Part shown: piece by piece, positions 28,890 through 37,383 of the stretch
Layout of the letters: every line of letters starts with the position of its first letter
How positions within the stretch are numbered: the first letter of the stretch is position 1
Source of the DNA: an uncultured Thiohalocapsa sp.
GTDB taxonomy: Bacteria; Pseudomonadota; Gammaproteobacteria; Chromatiales; Chromatiaceae
Assembly (NCBI RefSeq): GCF_913063425.1
Contig: NZ_CAJXYK010000008.1
Coordinates: 62,001 to 126,000, forward strand
Direction: 5' to 3'
DNA length: 64,000 nt
Position numbers and translations under genes: made by a program
The notes under the pieces: model-generated
The model's database searches: none
What the model was told of the DNA's origin: nothing
What the model saw: the letters and a program-made list of their open reading frames with translations, nothing else

Positions 28890-29048
28890 ATGCCCAACCG
28901 CGTCGTTCACCTATCCACCGTTCTTGAGCGCACCGGCTACAGCCGCGCCCGGCTGACCCGCCCCAACCAATTGGCCGCGAGCGGGCTCCCGCCGCGGGGA
29001 GCTGAGACCGTGCTGGACGTTCGGGCAGCGCTGAGCATGAATCTATAA
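28890..29048 (+). CDS. Possible 52-residue AlpA-like protein
   Basis: A short open frame from ATG 28890 reads MPNRVVHLSTVLERTGYSRA and ends in TAA. The segment VLERTGYSRARL resembles the recognition-helix region of AlpA/MerR-type small regulators, but the rest does not match well and there is no clear ribosome site. It may be a remnant. Confidence 0.25.
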   Translation: MPNRVVHLSTVLERTGYSRARLTRPNQLAASGLPPRGAETVLDVRAALSMNL

Positions 29049-29135
29049 CACCCCTGAGGCTCGCCCCGAAAGGCCGCCTTTTAAGCTCGCCTTAACGGAA
29101 TCCAGGTCTGCAACAGCGATGATCCGTGTGGTCAA
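29043..29135 (-). pseudogene. 5' fragment of a second TumA-like regulator gene
   Basis: Reading leftward from TTG 29135 gives TTRIIAVADLDSVKASLKGG, closely similar to the first 30 residues of the intact gene at 33193-33537 (TTLIIDVADLDTVKASLRAA). It stops at a TAG after 30 residues. The initiator is TTG where the intact copy has ATG. Confidence 0.65.
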
Positions 29136-29224
29136 ATCCCGTTCTGCAAAAGGCCTAGGCTTTTTCGAAAACACGGACGAGATCGACGCCGAGTTGTACG
29201 CATATGCCAAGCTCAGGGGCCGGC

Positions 29225-29400
29225 TCAGCCATCGAGCAAATCGGCCCTGCTCAGGGTCTTGCGGCGACGGATGCTGTTGCGGCTCGCCTCCTCGGACGCA
29301 TCCCTTGCCTTCAATAATTCCAGGTAGGTGCCGATGTGTTTGCGGGCCGTCCGTAGCTGACTAGGGGTTAACTTCGGGCGGCCTCGGCCATACCTGAGGG
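29225..29400 (-). pseudogene. Unrecognised coding remnant upstream of the DUF5615 gene end
   Basis: One reverse frame is protein-like for about 55 residues: YGRGRPKLTPSQLRTARKHI, then YLELLKARDASEEAS and IRRRKTLSRADLLDG before a stop. It overlaps the last part of the DUF5615 gene in another frame and has no start codon of its own. I do not recognise the family; it may be the end of a small antitoxin-like protein. Confidence 0.35.
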
Positions 29401-29750
29401 AATCGAACGATGCCGTCGCGGGATAGCTCGATATAGCAGCGCTCGTTCCCCGCGATTTGGGTGATGGTTGGCCAATGCGCTTCGATCTGAGTGGTCAGTT
29501 CGGCGTTGGAGAGGTTGCCAAGGGTGATGCGCAGGAGTCGGGCGGGCGTACCGTTCAAGAAGTGCGTGTCTCGAAAGTCGCCGTCCTTTGTGATGAGGAG
29601 CATGCCATTGGCATCGACGAAGGCCGAAATCGCCGCGTCAGTCGTCGCTGATCCATCGAGGATTCGGTTCACATGTGTCGCATCGACGCCCATTTCCCTC
29701 AGTCGTTTGATGAGACCGTATGGGATATGCACATCACAGAGTACTCGCAT
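29361..29750 (-). CDS. DUF5615 PIN-like toxin
   Basis: A 129-residue Mut7-C/DUF5615 family protein, a PIN-like predicted RNase toxin. Signature segments are MRVLCDVHIPYGLIKRLREM, TDAAISAFVDANGMLLITKD, GDFRDTHFLNGTP and LLRITLGNLSN. The ATG at 29750 overlaps the stop of the upstream DUF433 gene by 3 bases, the standard arrangement of this toxin-antitoxin type. The C-terminal 15 residues are Pro-rich and may be frameshifted relative to the ancestral gene. Confidence 0.82.
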   Translation of the reverse strand: MRVLCDVHIPYGLIKRLREMGVDATHVNRILDGSATTDAAISAFVDANGMLLITKDGDFRDTHFLNGTPARLLRITLGNLSNAELTTQIEAHWPTITQIAGNERCYIELSRDGIVRFPQVWPRPPEVNP

Positions 29751-29977
29751 CAGGCGACTCGACGAGTGGGCTCACCGGATACGAGTAGACGCGCATACTC
29801 CAGGCACGCGGTGACGTCGTCGCGCTCCAACTCTGGGTGGTCGGCGAGAATCTCATCGACAGACATGCCCGATGCAATCATGTCCAAAACCACTTCCACG
29901 GGCCAGCGCATGTGGCGTACGCAGGGTTTGCCGTGGCAGATGCCGGGGTCGAGGGTGATGCGCTGTAGGTGCGACAT
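29750..29977 (-). CDS. DUF433 antitoxin
   Basis: A 75-residue DUF433 protein: MSHLQRITLDPGICHGKPCV, then MRWPVEVVLDMIASGMSVDE ILADHPELERDDV. This is the helix-turn-helix antitoxin that usually precedes DUF5615 toxins. I chose the ATG at 29977, which starts the conserved domain; an upstream in-frame ATG at 30043 is less likely. Confidence 0.82.
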   Translation of the reverse strand: MSHLQRITLDPGICHGKPCVRHMRWPVEVVLDMIASGMSVDEILADHPELERDDVTACLEYARLLVSGEPTRRVA

Positions 29978-30177
29978 AGTGGCTCTAACGCTGAGGAAGT
30001 CAGGGAAGAGAATAGGCTTGGCGTCGTGCTGGCGCAACCGCATTCCAGAGGTGGAGCAGTCGCTGGCTCGGACCTTGTCTAAGGGGCGGAAGGCGCGCCG
30101 AGCCCGGCGAACCCAGAGAGTGATGGTGGCTACGCATCAGAACCCACCTTTGCCACTCCTGAGACGATCCCGCACGG

Positions 30178-32910
30178 ATGGCTGTTTGCGGAGGCGACCG
30201 ATTGCAGTTTGAGAGCTCGCGCTCTGACAATTCTGGCAAACTCGTCGGCAACAAGCGCTATCTCCACGTCGACGCGCTGCCGCGGGCGGCGGACGGCCAG
30301 GAGGCGCAAGCGCTGCTCGCTGCGGTCGCCAGGGCCGAGGCCCTGGCCGGTGTGCGCCGGGGAGAGCACTTCAACCTGGTCCGGATCGATGCGGATGGCG
30401 CGGAGCTGGCGCTGGTGCATTATCCAGGTTTCGTCGGGGAGCCCTTCCCGGCGCTCGCGCAGAGCTGGCGGGTGGACCTGGCCGCCGGCACTCTCAGCCA
30501 TCGCACCTATGCCGACTCGCTGAACCCGCCCATCCTGCACCGCAAGGAGCTGCTGCTGGCGGCGGATGACCCGCGTCGGGCCGCTTGGGCCGAGCTGACG
30601 GCGGCCTGCGAGTCGGTGGGACTGTTCGATGATCCGCGGCGCATCGGTTACAAGCGCCAGTGGGAACAGCTGGTGCGCGAGCGCGGCTATCGGCTGATGG
30701 ATCATGCACTGGTGCCCATCGGCAACGACGAGGCCACCGACGAGGCCGCGGATGGGGCGCCAGGGACTTCGACCGGTCCGGCTGGCAGGTCCGCGGCTCG
30801 GCATCGCACGGCGCTCAGCCGCTACGGCTTCTCCGCGCCGATTCAGAGCCTGGCGCGGAATGGGTTGCTGGACGGTACGCACTCGCTGTTCGACTACGGC
30901 TGCGGTCGCGGCGACGATCTGCGAGGCTTGCGGGAGAACGGCGTCGACGCGCAGGGGTGGGACCCCTACTTCGCGCCGGACGAGCCGGTGGTGGGGGCGG
31001 ACATCGTCAATCTGGGCTTCGTCATCAACGTCATCGAGGACTTCGACGAGCGGCTGGAGGCTCTGACCCGGGCCTGGTCGCTGGCCCGAAAGCTGCTGGT
31101 GGTCTCGGTGATGCTCGCCAATCACAACGATCCTCGCGGCGAGCGCTTCCGCGATGGCGTAATGACCCGGCGCGGCACCTTTCAGAAGTACTACACCCAG
31201 GCGGAAATCAAGGCGTTTTTGGAGGAGGTGCTGGACGAGGAGGCGATCCCGGTCGGCCCGGGTGTGCACTACATCTTCCGCGACAAGGATGCCGAGCAGC
31301 GGCTGCTGGTGAACCGCTACCGAAGCCGGCGCAACCTGCTGCGACTCCCGCCGAGAAGTCCAGCAGAACACCGTGAGCGCCCGCGCCGCGACCGTGCCGC
31401 CGAAAAATACCGGGCACACCAGCAGGAGCTGGAGCGGCTGTGGGCACTGCGCCTCGACTCAGGCCGCGACCCCGACAAGACGGAGACGCCGGACCAGCTG
31501 GCGTTGACCGAGGCGTTCGGGTCGGTCCCTAAGGCGCTGCGCTTCATTGTCGCCCAGAAGATCGCCGACCTGGGGGAAGAAGCGGTAAGGGCCATGCTGG
31601 AGCGGTCCGTCAAGGCGCGGCTGGACGATCTGCTGGTCTACTTCGCACTGGACCAGTTCGGCCGACGCAAGCCCTATAAACACCTCGAATCCGGCCTGAA
31701 GCGGGACATCAAGGCCTTCTTCGGCGACTACGCCCAGGCCCGCGCGCAAGGGCTGGCCATGCTGATGCAGATTGCGGATGTGGACGCCATCGAACAGGCG
31801 TGTCTGACAGCGGCGGAGCACGGCTTGGGCTGGCTTGCTCAACGCGATCAAGACGCAGACGAGCCGGGGGGCGACGCGGAGCGCGGACAGGAGGATGGGA
31901 GCACTTCGCGTCCGCGTGCAAAATCACTCACACTGGGCTCCGGGTTAGTCGACCGCTTGCCCGCGCTGCTGCGGACCTACATCGGCGCCGCATCCGCGGC
32001 CTACGGCGACTACCAGAACGCCGACCTGCTGAAGATCCATATCGGCAGCGGCAAGCTCACGCTGATGCGCTTCGATGACTTCCATGGCCAGGCGCTGCCG
32101 CGCATGTTGGAGCGCGTGAAGATCAAGCTCCGCGAGCAGGACGTCGAGCTCTACTCCTACGGTGGTGACTATCCGCCGCCCTACCTCTACTGGAAGTCAC
32201 GCTACCTCAATGAGGAAGACCCCAGCTACCCCGACCAAATCGCTTTTGATGAATCCCTCGATGGGCTCGGCCTGTTCGATCTCTCTGGGTTCGGGCCGCC
32301 GCCAGCCGCACTGGAGGCGACACTGCGACGACATCGTTGGCAGATCGACCGCTTCACCCTCAGGCGCGGGCACTGGAAACCGGACCTTGATGATCCCTGC
32401 GGCCGCTTCCTGACCTATCGCGACCTGATCGAGTGCGGAGAGACGCAGCACGCCACCGAAATACCAAACCTGCCGGAGCAGATCGAGAGCTACGACGCAC
32501 TACTGGCGCTCGCGGAGAACGTGCTCGATCCGGTCATCGACTGGTTCGGCATGATCCGGCTGACCTTCGGCTTCTGCTCACCAGCCCTTGCGCGCAAAAT
32601 CCCCGGCCGCATCGACCCGAAGCGGGATCAGCACGCGGCCCACGAGTGCAATCGCCTCGGCAAACTCGTTTGTGATCGCCTGGGCGCTGCGGCGGATTTT
32701 CTTGTCACTGACGAAGACATGCTCGATGTCGCGCGTTGGGTGGTTGAGAATACGCGCTTTGATCGGCTGTATTTTTACGGCAAGAACCTGCCCATCCATG
32801 TGAGCTTCCACCCAGCGCCTAAGGGACAGGTGGTGCTGATGAAGCAAACGAAGGCCGGCAGTCTTGTTCCACGCGTCATAACCAAGGAGGCTTTCAAATC
32901 CTCAGCGTGA
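30178..32910 (+). CDS. Phosphorothioation-associated methyltransferase-like protein
   Basis: A 910-residue protein. Residues 25-200 form an N-terminal module beginning GKLVGNKRYLHVDALP and containing NPPILHRKELLLAADDPRR. Residues about 210-400 match the dnd-related methyltransferase family: HRTALSRYGFSAPIQSLARN, SAM motif FDYGCGRGDDLRGL, NLGFVINVIEDFDERLEAL. A helical middle follows, and a C-terminal 140 residues (LTFGFCSPALARK, LGAAADF, FDRLYFYGKNLPIHVSF) that loosely recall M15 peptidases. Such genes accompany DNA phosphorothioation loci; the methylated substrate is unknown. The first 25 residues look random, so the true start may be later (TTG 30202) or upstream in a lost frame. A truncated copy lies at 27748. 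Confidence 0.75.
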   Translation: MAVCGGDRLQFESSRSDNSGKLVGNKRYLHVDALPRAADGQEAQALLAAVARAEALAGVRRGEHFNLVRIDADGAELALVHYPGFVGEPFPALAQSWRVDLAAGTLSHRTYADSLNPPILHRKELLLAADDPRRAAWAELTAACESVGLFDDPRRIGYKRQWEQLVRERGYRLMDHALVPIGNDEATDEAADGAPGTSTGPAGRSAARHRTALSRYGFSAPIQSLARNGLLDGTHSLFDYGCGRGDDLRGLRENGVDAQGWDPYFAPDEPVVGADIVNLGFVINVIEDFDERLEALTRAWSLARKLLVVSVMLANHNDPRGERFRDGVMTRRGTFQKYYTQAEIKAFLEEVLDEEAIPVGPGVHYIFRDKDAEQRLLVNRYRSRRNLLRLPPRSPAEHRERPRRDRAAEKYRAHQQELERLWALRLDSGRDPDKTETPDQLALTEAFGSVPKALRFIVAQKIADLGEEAVRAMLERSVKARLDDLLVYFALDQFGRRKPYKHLESGLKRDIKAFFGDYAQARAQGLAMLMQIADVDAIEQACLTAAEHGLGWLAQRDQDADEPGGDAERGQEDGSTSRPRAKSLTLGSGLVDRLPALLRTYIGAASAAYGDYQNADLLKIHIGSGKLTLMRFDDFHGQALPRMLERVKIKLREQDVELYSYGGDYPPPYLYWKSRYLNEEDPSYPDQIAFDESLDGLGLFDLSGFGPPPAALEATLRRHRWQIDRFTLRRGHWKPDLDDPCGRFLTYRDLIECGETQHATEIPNLPEQIESYDALLALAENVLDPVIDWFGMIRLTFGFCSPALARKIPGRIDPKRDQHAAHECNRLGKLVCDRLGAAADFLVTDEDMLDVARWVVENTRFDRLYFYGKNLPIHVSFHPAPKGQVVLMKQTKAGSLVPRVITKEAFKSSA

Positions 32911-33192
32911 ACCTGTCTGCAAGACCTCCGTGTCGGAAAGGTCAGCCGACGCGCTTACGACAAGGGCACCGGGGCGCAGAGCGTCCGCCTTTGTTCCCGC
33001 GCCGAAGCGCGGGGATCTACGAAATTTTGACCGAGTTGCCTTGGCTTGCAACCCACCTGCGCGCCGAGGGGAAGCTCATGGTCTGTCCCGGTCTTCTGCG
33101 AGATCAAAACACTGTCACCGCAACGTTTTTCAAGTACGGCAGCGGCGAGCGGGAGCATCACCGGGAACCGGGGCCAGACCACGAATACTCGA
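32911..33192. other. Mosaic of gene scraps and repeats
   Basis: No intact gene. Bases 33037-33124 resemble 36715-36802 with coding-like substitutions (conserved LPWLATH.RAE and GLLRDQ). Bases 33127-33165 match the KYGSGEREH segment of the methyltransferase at 23151-23744. Bases 33175-33192 are the 18-base motif also seen at 23037. The stretch looks like a patchwork of island debris. Confidence 0.6.
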
Positions 33193-33537
33193 CTATGCCG
33201 CAGCTTGGCACACGAGACTGACGCGCACCTCGTCATAGGGTAGATGCAGCTTTCCGTCGTCGCTCCGGTCGATGAGCCCGCATTTCACCATGGTCTCTGC
33301 ATCAGCATGGACGCTGTCAACGTCCCGTCCGACGCGCCGCGCAATCTCGCCCATCCCCAGAGGCCCTGCACCGGTGAGCGCCTTGAGGATGCCCCAGCGG
33401 TCCGGATTCAACGTCGTCAGCAGCGCTTCCTCGCTGTGGAACGTGTATCGACAACCTTGAGGCTCGCCGCGAAACGCGGCCCGCAAGCTCGCCTTGACTG
33501 TGTCCAGATCGGCAACGTCGATGATCAGTGTGGTCAT
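33193..33537 (-). CDS. TumA-like HTH antitoxin/regulator
   Basis: A 114-residue winged-helix protein: MTTLIIDVADLDTVKASLRA, WGILKALTGAGPLGMGEIAR and VHADAETMVKCGLIDRSDDG. This is the pattern of the putative DNA-binding antitoxins that pair with TumE-type toxins. No TumE gene is intact beside it; only a short reverse-frame tail (ARIMADIRTRGRRIVEKRL, about 33539-33600) could be its remains. A 5' fragment of a second copy is at 29043-29135. Confidence 0.65.
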   Translation of the reverse strand: MTTLIIDVADLDTVKASLRAAFRGEPQGCRYTFHSEEALLTTLNPDRWGILKALTGAGPLGMGEIARRVGRDVDSVHADAETMVKCGLIDRSDDGKLHLPYDEVRVSLVCQAAA

Positions 33538-33601
33538 AGGCGCTTCTCTACGATCCGCCGGCCTCGGGTCCGGATATCCGCCATGATGCGTGCCAGAGCG
33601 G

Positions 33602-33865
33602 TCACCCAGCGACGAGTGGGTAATCTTGTGGCGACCTGATCGTCGCGATGCCGAGATCAACGTCCAAATCCGGCCAGTAGAGGTGACCTGGATGCGGCTG
33701 CTCGACGTTGAAGATCGAGCCGATCGGGGCTTCGCGAAACCACGGAAAGTCATCGAAGGGCAGAAAGTGCTCTTCGCCGTTGTAGAGCAGCCAGAGTCCG
33801 TGGATGCTGACGTTAGTGACTTCAGGCTCCGAAATGTCGGCGCCAAGCAGCGCAGAGCTCGTCAT
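33602..33865 (-). CDS. DUF2442 family protein
   Basis: An 87-residue protein: EPEVTNVSIHGLWLLYNGEE, HFLPFDDFPWFREAP and HLYWPDLDVDLGIATI. This is the DUF2442 domain, often encoded next to DUF4160 proteins in toxin-antitoxin-like pairs; no DUF4160 gene is seen here. The start is ATG 33865. It probably belongs to the cluster of small addiction-type genes between 33.2 and 34.5 kb. Confidence 0.72.
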   Translation of the reverse strand: MTSSALLGADISEPEVTNVSIHGLWLLYNGEEHFLPFDDFPWFREAPIGSIFNVEQPHPGHLYWPDLDVDLGIATIRSPQDYPLVAG

Positions 33866-33965
33866 AGCGTGCCTTAATGGTGAATATGCGGTTTGCGATG
33901 CACGGGTAGCGATGTACGGAGTGCAGACGCTGAGCACCGTTGCGGCCGACACTGCATCGCGCTGC

Positions 33966-34256
33966 TCACAGGTATCGCCCTGGGTCCATGCGCGCATGAA
34001 GCACCCGGACGATTCGGATGACCGGCGGCACGACCTGATAATAGACGATGTGTGCTTTGATACGAAGGGATCGGTAGCCGGATCGGACATCTTCCCGCGG
34101 ACGTCCGAGTGACGGGTTGGTCCTGCGCTTCGCGATGCCGGTGTCAAGCGCGCTGAGGTATTCGTCGGCCTGCGCTTCGTTCCATTGCTTGCAGCTGTAA
34201 AGCCAGATGTCTTTCAGGTCTTGCCGAGCCTTGGGACGTGTAACGACGTCAAGCAT
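33966..34256 (-). CDS. parE: ParE/RelE-family toxin
   Basis: A 96-residue toxin: MLDVVTRPKARQDLKDIWLY, DEYLSALDTGIAKRRTNPSL, YRSLRIKAHIVYYQV and VRVLHARMDPGRYL. The basic RSLR and C-terminal HARMDP pattern is typical of ParE, which targets DNA gyrase in characterised cases. It overlaps the ParD gene by 8 bases, downstream of it. Confidence 0.87.
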   Translation of the reverse strand: MLDVVTRPKARQDLKDIWLYSCKQWNEAQADEYLSALDTGIAKRRTNPSLGRPREDVRSGYRSLRIKAHIVYYQVVPPVIRIVRVLHARMDPGRYL

Positions 34257-34500
34257 TCAGTTTTGCTTCCCTGCGTGCTTCGTCGCGAATCTGATCGATG
34301 TCGAGAGGCGCGTCATTGCCACTTTCTTCGCCTTCGATCAGTGCGTTGCGCAGCGCTTCGAGGGCTTGCTCTTGCGCCTCCAGCAGCTTCAGACTGGCGC
34401 GCACGACGTCGTCTGCACAACTGTACCGTCCGCTGTGAACCTGCTGTGCCACGAAGCGATGGCAGGTTTCATCGAGAGAGATGCGCGTGTTGTCGGTCAT
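34249..34500 (-). CDS. parD: ParD antitoxin
   Basis: An 83-residue antitoxin. The N-terminal ribbon-helix-helix reads TRISLDETCHRFVAQQVHSG RYSCADDVVRASLKLLE; the acidic C-terminal part (EGEESGNDAPLDIDQIRDEA) is the toxin-binding tail. The gene order and overlap with parE make the pair secure. It probably regulates its own promoter. Confidence 0.87.
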   Translation of the reverse strand: MTDNTRISLDETCHRFVAQQVHSGRYSCADDVVRASLKLLEAQEQALEALRNALIEGEESGNDAPLDIDQIRDEARREAKLNA

Positions 34501-34555
34501 CTAGGGCTCCACGGAAAAACCTTCGGCAATGAAATAGAGGGCAAGGTGAAGGGCG

Positions 34556-36045
34556 TCAGCTCGCTTCCCGACCGCGGCGGACTGCTGCGCCCGGCTGCCC
34601 AAGTCGTTGATAGTAGGCGCTCAGTGCGGTCTCGGACAAGGCCCGAACTTGCTGGCGGGTGGTGGTGTCCTGGATGCGTTCCCACAGGGCCGGCGCAAAC
34701 CGCAGCCTCGATGCATCTCGATCATAGGACAGGAACCCCCGCTGCGCGAACTTCTTGAACGGCATGGTCAGGATGAGCTGGCGGATGTCGGTCTCGGTCA
34801 ACTCGTGGACGCGGGCCATGCGGGCCTTGGGCTTCTCGACGGGCAGGCCAGCAGCCTTGCGGGCCAGGTAGAAGTCCCGGAAGGCCAGCGTCAGTCGGTT
34901 GATGGGCACGCTGCCGTCGTCGTCGATGGTATCGAGCAGGCAACGGAGCAGTACCGGCTTGTAACTGGCGGCCATGTCCATCTCCTCGCAGAAGACGAGG
35001 AAGCGCTGGCGAACGTTGGCGGCGGTGACGGGCTGGAGGTTGTAGCGCTCGGCGATCTCGCGCTTGCGGTCCTTGCGGAAGTAGAGGTAGCGACGGCTGC
35101 CGATGGTCAGGTCGTGGTCCGGGGTGAGGTCGCCGGCGAGGACCTTGCCGCGGAGGTAGCCTTCGGAGGCGGCCAGCTCCAGCTCGGCGACGGTGAGCAT
35201 GTCTTTGACTATATTTTGCCAGTCGAAGATGTCGATCTCTTCCAGGCGCTCGGGCCAGATGCCGACGTCAATGACCAGCGGGTCGCTCGGGCCATGGGCC
35301 TCTTCGTCGGCGATGCGGTCTTCGGGAGCCAGCACCAGGCGGCCGGGGCGGTAGATGCGGGTGCCGGTGAGACGGTGCAGGTCCCAGCTCTGGTTGTAGC
35401 GCCCGGCGTTATCGACGAAGTCGAAGACGAGCAGGGATTCCTTGCCGGGGGCCTTGCGGGTGCCGCGTCCGAGCTGCTGCATGTAGATGATCTTCGACAG
35501 GGTCGGGCGGGCCATCAACAGGACCTCGATGTCCGGGCAATCCCAGCCCTCGTTGAGGAGGTCGCAGGCGCAGAGCATCAGCACCTCACCGCGGGCGAAG
35601 GCGGCGAGGGCCTCGTCGCGCTCGCGGGCCGGCATGCCGCCGGAGACGGAGCGAGCCGGCACGCCCTGCTCGCGGTACAGCTCCGCCAGGGTCTCGCCGT
35701 GACGGACGTTGACGCAGAAGGTGACGCCCTTGCGACCGCGGACATGGTCCAGATAGGTCTGAACGATCAGCTCGTTGCGGGCCGGGACGGTGATGGTGGT
35801 TTCCAGGTCTTGTCGGTTGTACTGGACCTCGTGTGGGCCTCGTCGATGATCAGGTAGCGGAAGCGCTCGGGCGCGATCTCGCTGAAGCGATTGCCAAGCG
35901 CCTGGACCGAGGCACAGACGACGTGGCACTCGGGCTGCCAGCGCCCGCCCTCGATGCGACCGTCTCGGGAGAAGAAGTGAAAGCGAAAACGCTCCAGCTG
36001 GGCCTTGACGCGATCAGCCTTGCGGGCCAGCTCGTGGTCGGTCCA
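34556..36045 (-). pseudogene. SF2 restriction-type helicase, truncated and internally deleted
   Basis: From 36045 leftward one frame reads WTDHELARKADRVKAQLE, CHVVCASVQALGNRFSEIAP and YLIIDEAH, then the frame is lost at about 35835. A second frame continues to 34556 with EVQYNRQDLETTITVPARNE, a helicase C domain (CDLLNEGWDCPDIEVLLMA, MQQLGRGTRKAPG) and a long C-terminal region. The Walker A part is absent and motifs between DEAH and the second RecA domain are deleted. It is a dead copy of an HsdR-like or defence helicase, distinct from the one at 23741. Confidence 0.75.
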
Positions 36046-36047
36046 GC

Positions 36048-36103
36048 TATTTACGGTGACAGTATATGTAACTCCTATTTATGGTGACAGGATACGTAAC
36101 TCC
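36048..36103. repeat. Two tandem 28-base repeats
   Basis: Copies at 36048-36075 and 36076-36103 differ at a few positions and each ends GTAACTCC after a GGTGACAG core. They sit exactly where the truncated helicase ends. The form resembles AT-rich extragenic motifs seen near Y1 transposases, but no transposase is present. Confidence 0.7.
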
Positions 36104-36283
36104 GCGCTTCACAAAGCAGACCGCGATTTGGGGCACTTTGCGGCGGAGCGGAACCGTATCTCCGAACCTGGTGAACTCAATGGGGGACGCACCACCAAGA
36201 ACCGCGTTCTCGAGTTCCACTAAGCGTTGCAGAGTTTTCCTGTGACACCATGCAGCGCAGGCGACACGCAGAGTTGTCGGCAG

Positions 36284-36518
36284 TCGGGTCTGGCGGCCCT
36301 GTGGAGCAGGTGCCGGGCCTTGTGCCGGTGGAGACCTGGACCACCGGTGATCTGCGGCCGGGCGGCGGGTCGGAGCGCTGGCTGAACACACTGCTGGGAA
36401 GGACGGAAGCGGCTTGGGCCGGTTCCTGACCACCGGCGGGACGGCGGATCCGTTTTTGCCGCACCTGAGAGCTGCGATACGCTGAGCCGATCAGATCGAT
36501 CTGGCGGTTGCCTTGATC
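36284..36518 (+). pseudogene. Decayed copy of the methyltransferase/helicase junction
   Basis: This stretch matches 23615-23853: the end of the methyltransferase (GLVPVETWTTGDLRPGG, SERWLNTLL) followed by the start of the PLD-helicase (GRFLTTGGTADPFLPHL). In this copy the methyltransferase stop is mutated, the helicase start region carries an in-frame TGA and both genes are cut off on their outer sides. Confidence 0.8.
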
Positions 36519-37383
36519 AGGTACGGCGCCACGCTGGGGCAGTTCGTCATCGCCGCGCTGGCTGACAAGCTGTCGGCACTCCCAACTGAGGGCCTGATTG
36601 AGGATCGCGCCAGCCGCGCGGACCTTGATCGCTATCGCGCGATCCCCGCGAAGGTTCTGAACGTACCCGCTGTAGCCCAAGACGCGTTGCCGCAGGGCTG
36701 ATGCCAGCGGCTGCTGCCTTGGCTGGCCACCCACGTGCGCGCCGAAGCGGTGCTTGTGGTCTGTCTCGGGCTTCTGCGAGATCAATACACCGTCCCCGTA
36801 ACTGAATCGTACATCCCCAAATGCCCATCTGCCTCACAAACTCGCGCTGAAACAGTGAAGTAGCGAAAACATACAGCGGTCCTTCAAATCACCTGACAGG
36901 TGGCCCGTTGCGCCGTGTTGTCATCGCGGAATCCGACCGGCCGTCGCCTCTCGCAGGAGACGGCGCCGCCTCACGCGTCTCGCGGCGGCGCTCTGCGCCG
37001 TCGATGCTCGCCCCGGCACCCGGCATGCGGGCGCCTGCACAGCGCCCGACGCCCGTCAGCCGCGCAGTTGCGCGTTGACGGCGCACCCCACCCCCCACTA
37101 ACCTCCTGTCCCGAGTCAACCTTTGCGGATAGAAGCAGATCGACTCCGGCGAGCGACCTCTTGAGCGACAACCCGCCAACTGATTGTCTCGACGCGATAC
37201 GAGCATCGGGCCTGGCGTGAGCGCGATGCACAACTTCCTGCGGCGCGTCGTCGAGCCGTGTCCGCGCCGGCGCGAGCCCGACTTCGAGCTCGATCCGCCC
37301 ATCTCAGGGTAACCCTCAAGCACAGGGCCGCTTGGGCTCTCCAGCTCTAATCCGCCATCGAGTAGACGAAACGAGGACGTCCT
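36519..37383. other. Right-hand debris of the island
   Basis: No intact gene is supported. At 36513-36701 a 62-residue frame is protein-like (LIEDRASRADLDRYRAIPAK) but unrecognised. At 36715-36802 lies the second copy of the 88-base segment also found at 33037-33124. From 36900 to 37380 I see only short overlapping open frames of GC-rich DNA and a GAGG ribosome site before the next gene. Confidence 0.45.

Noticed and set aside
29119-29364. 81-codon plus-strand frame MIRVVKSRSAKGLGFFENTD
   Set aside because: It crosses the TumA-like fragment on the other strand and another protein-like reverse frame; the product turns Cys/Pro-rich and shows no domain.
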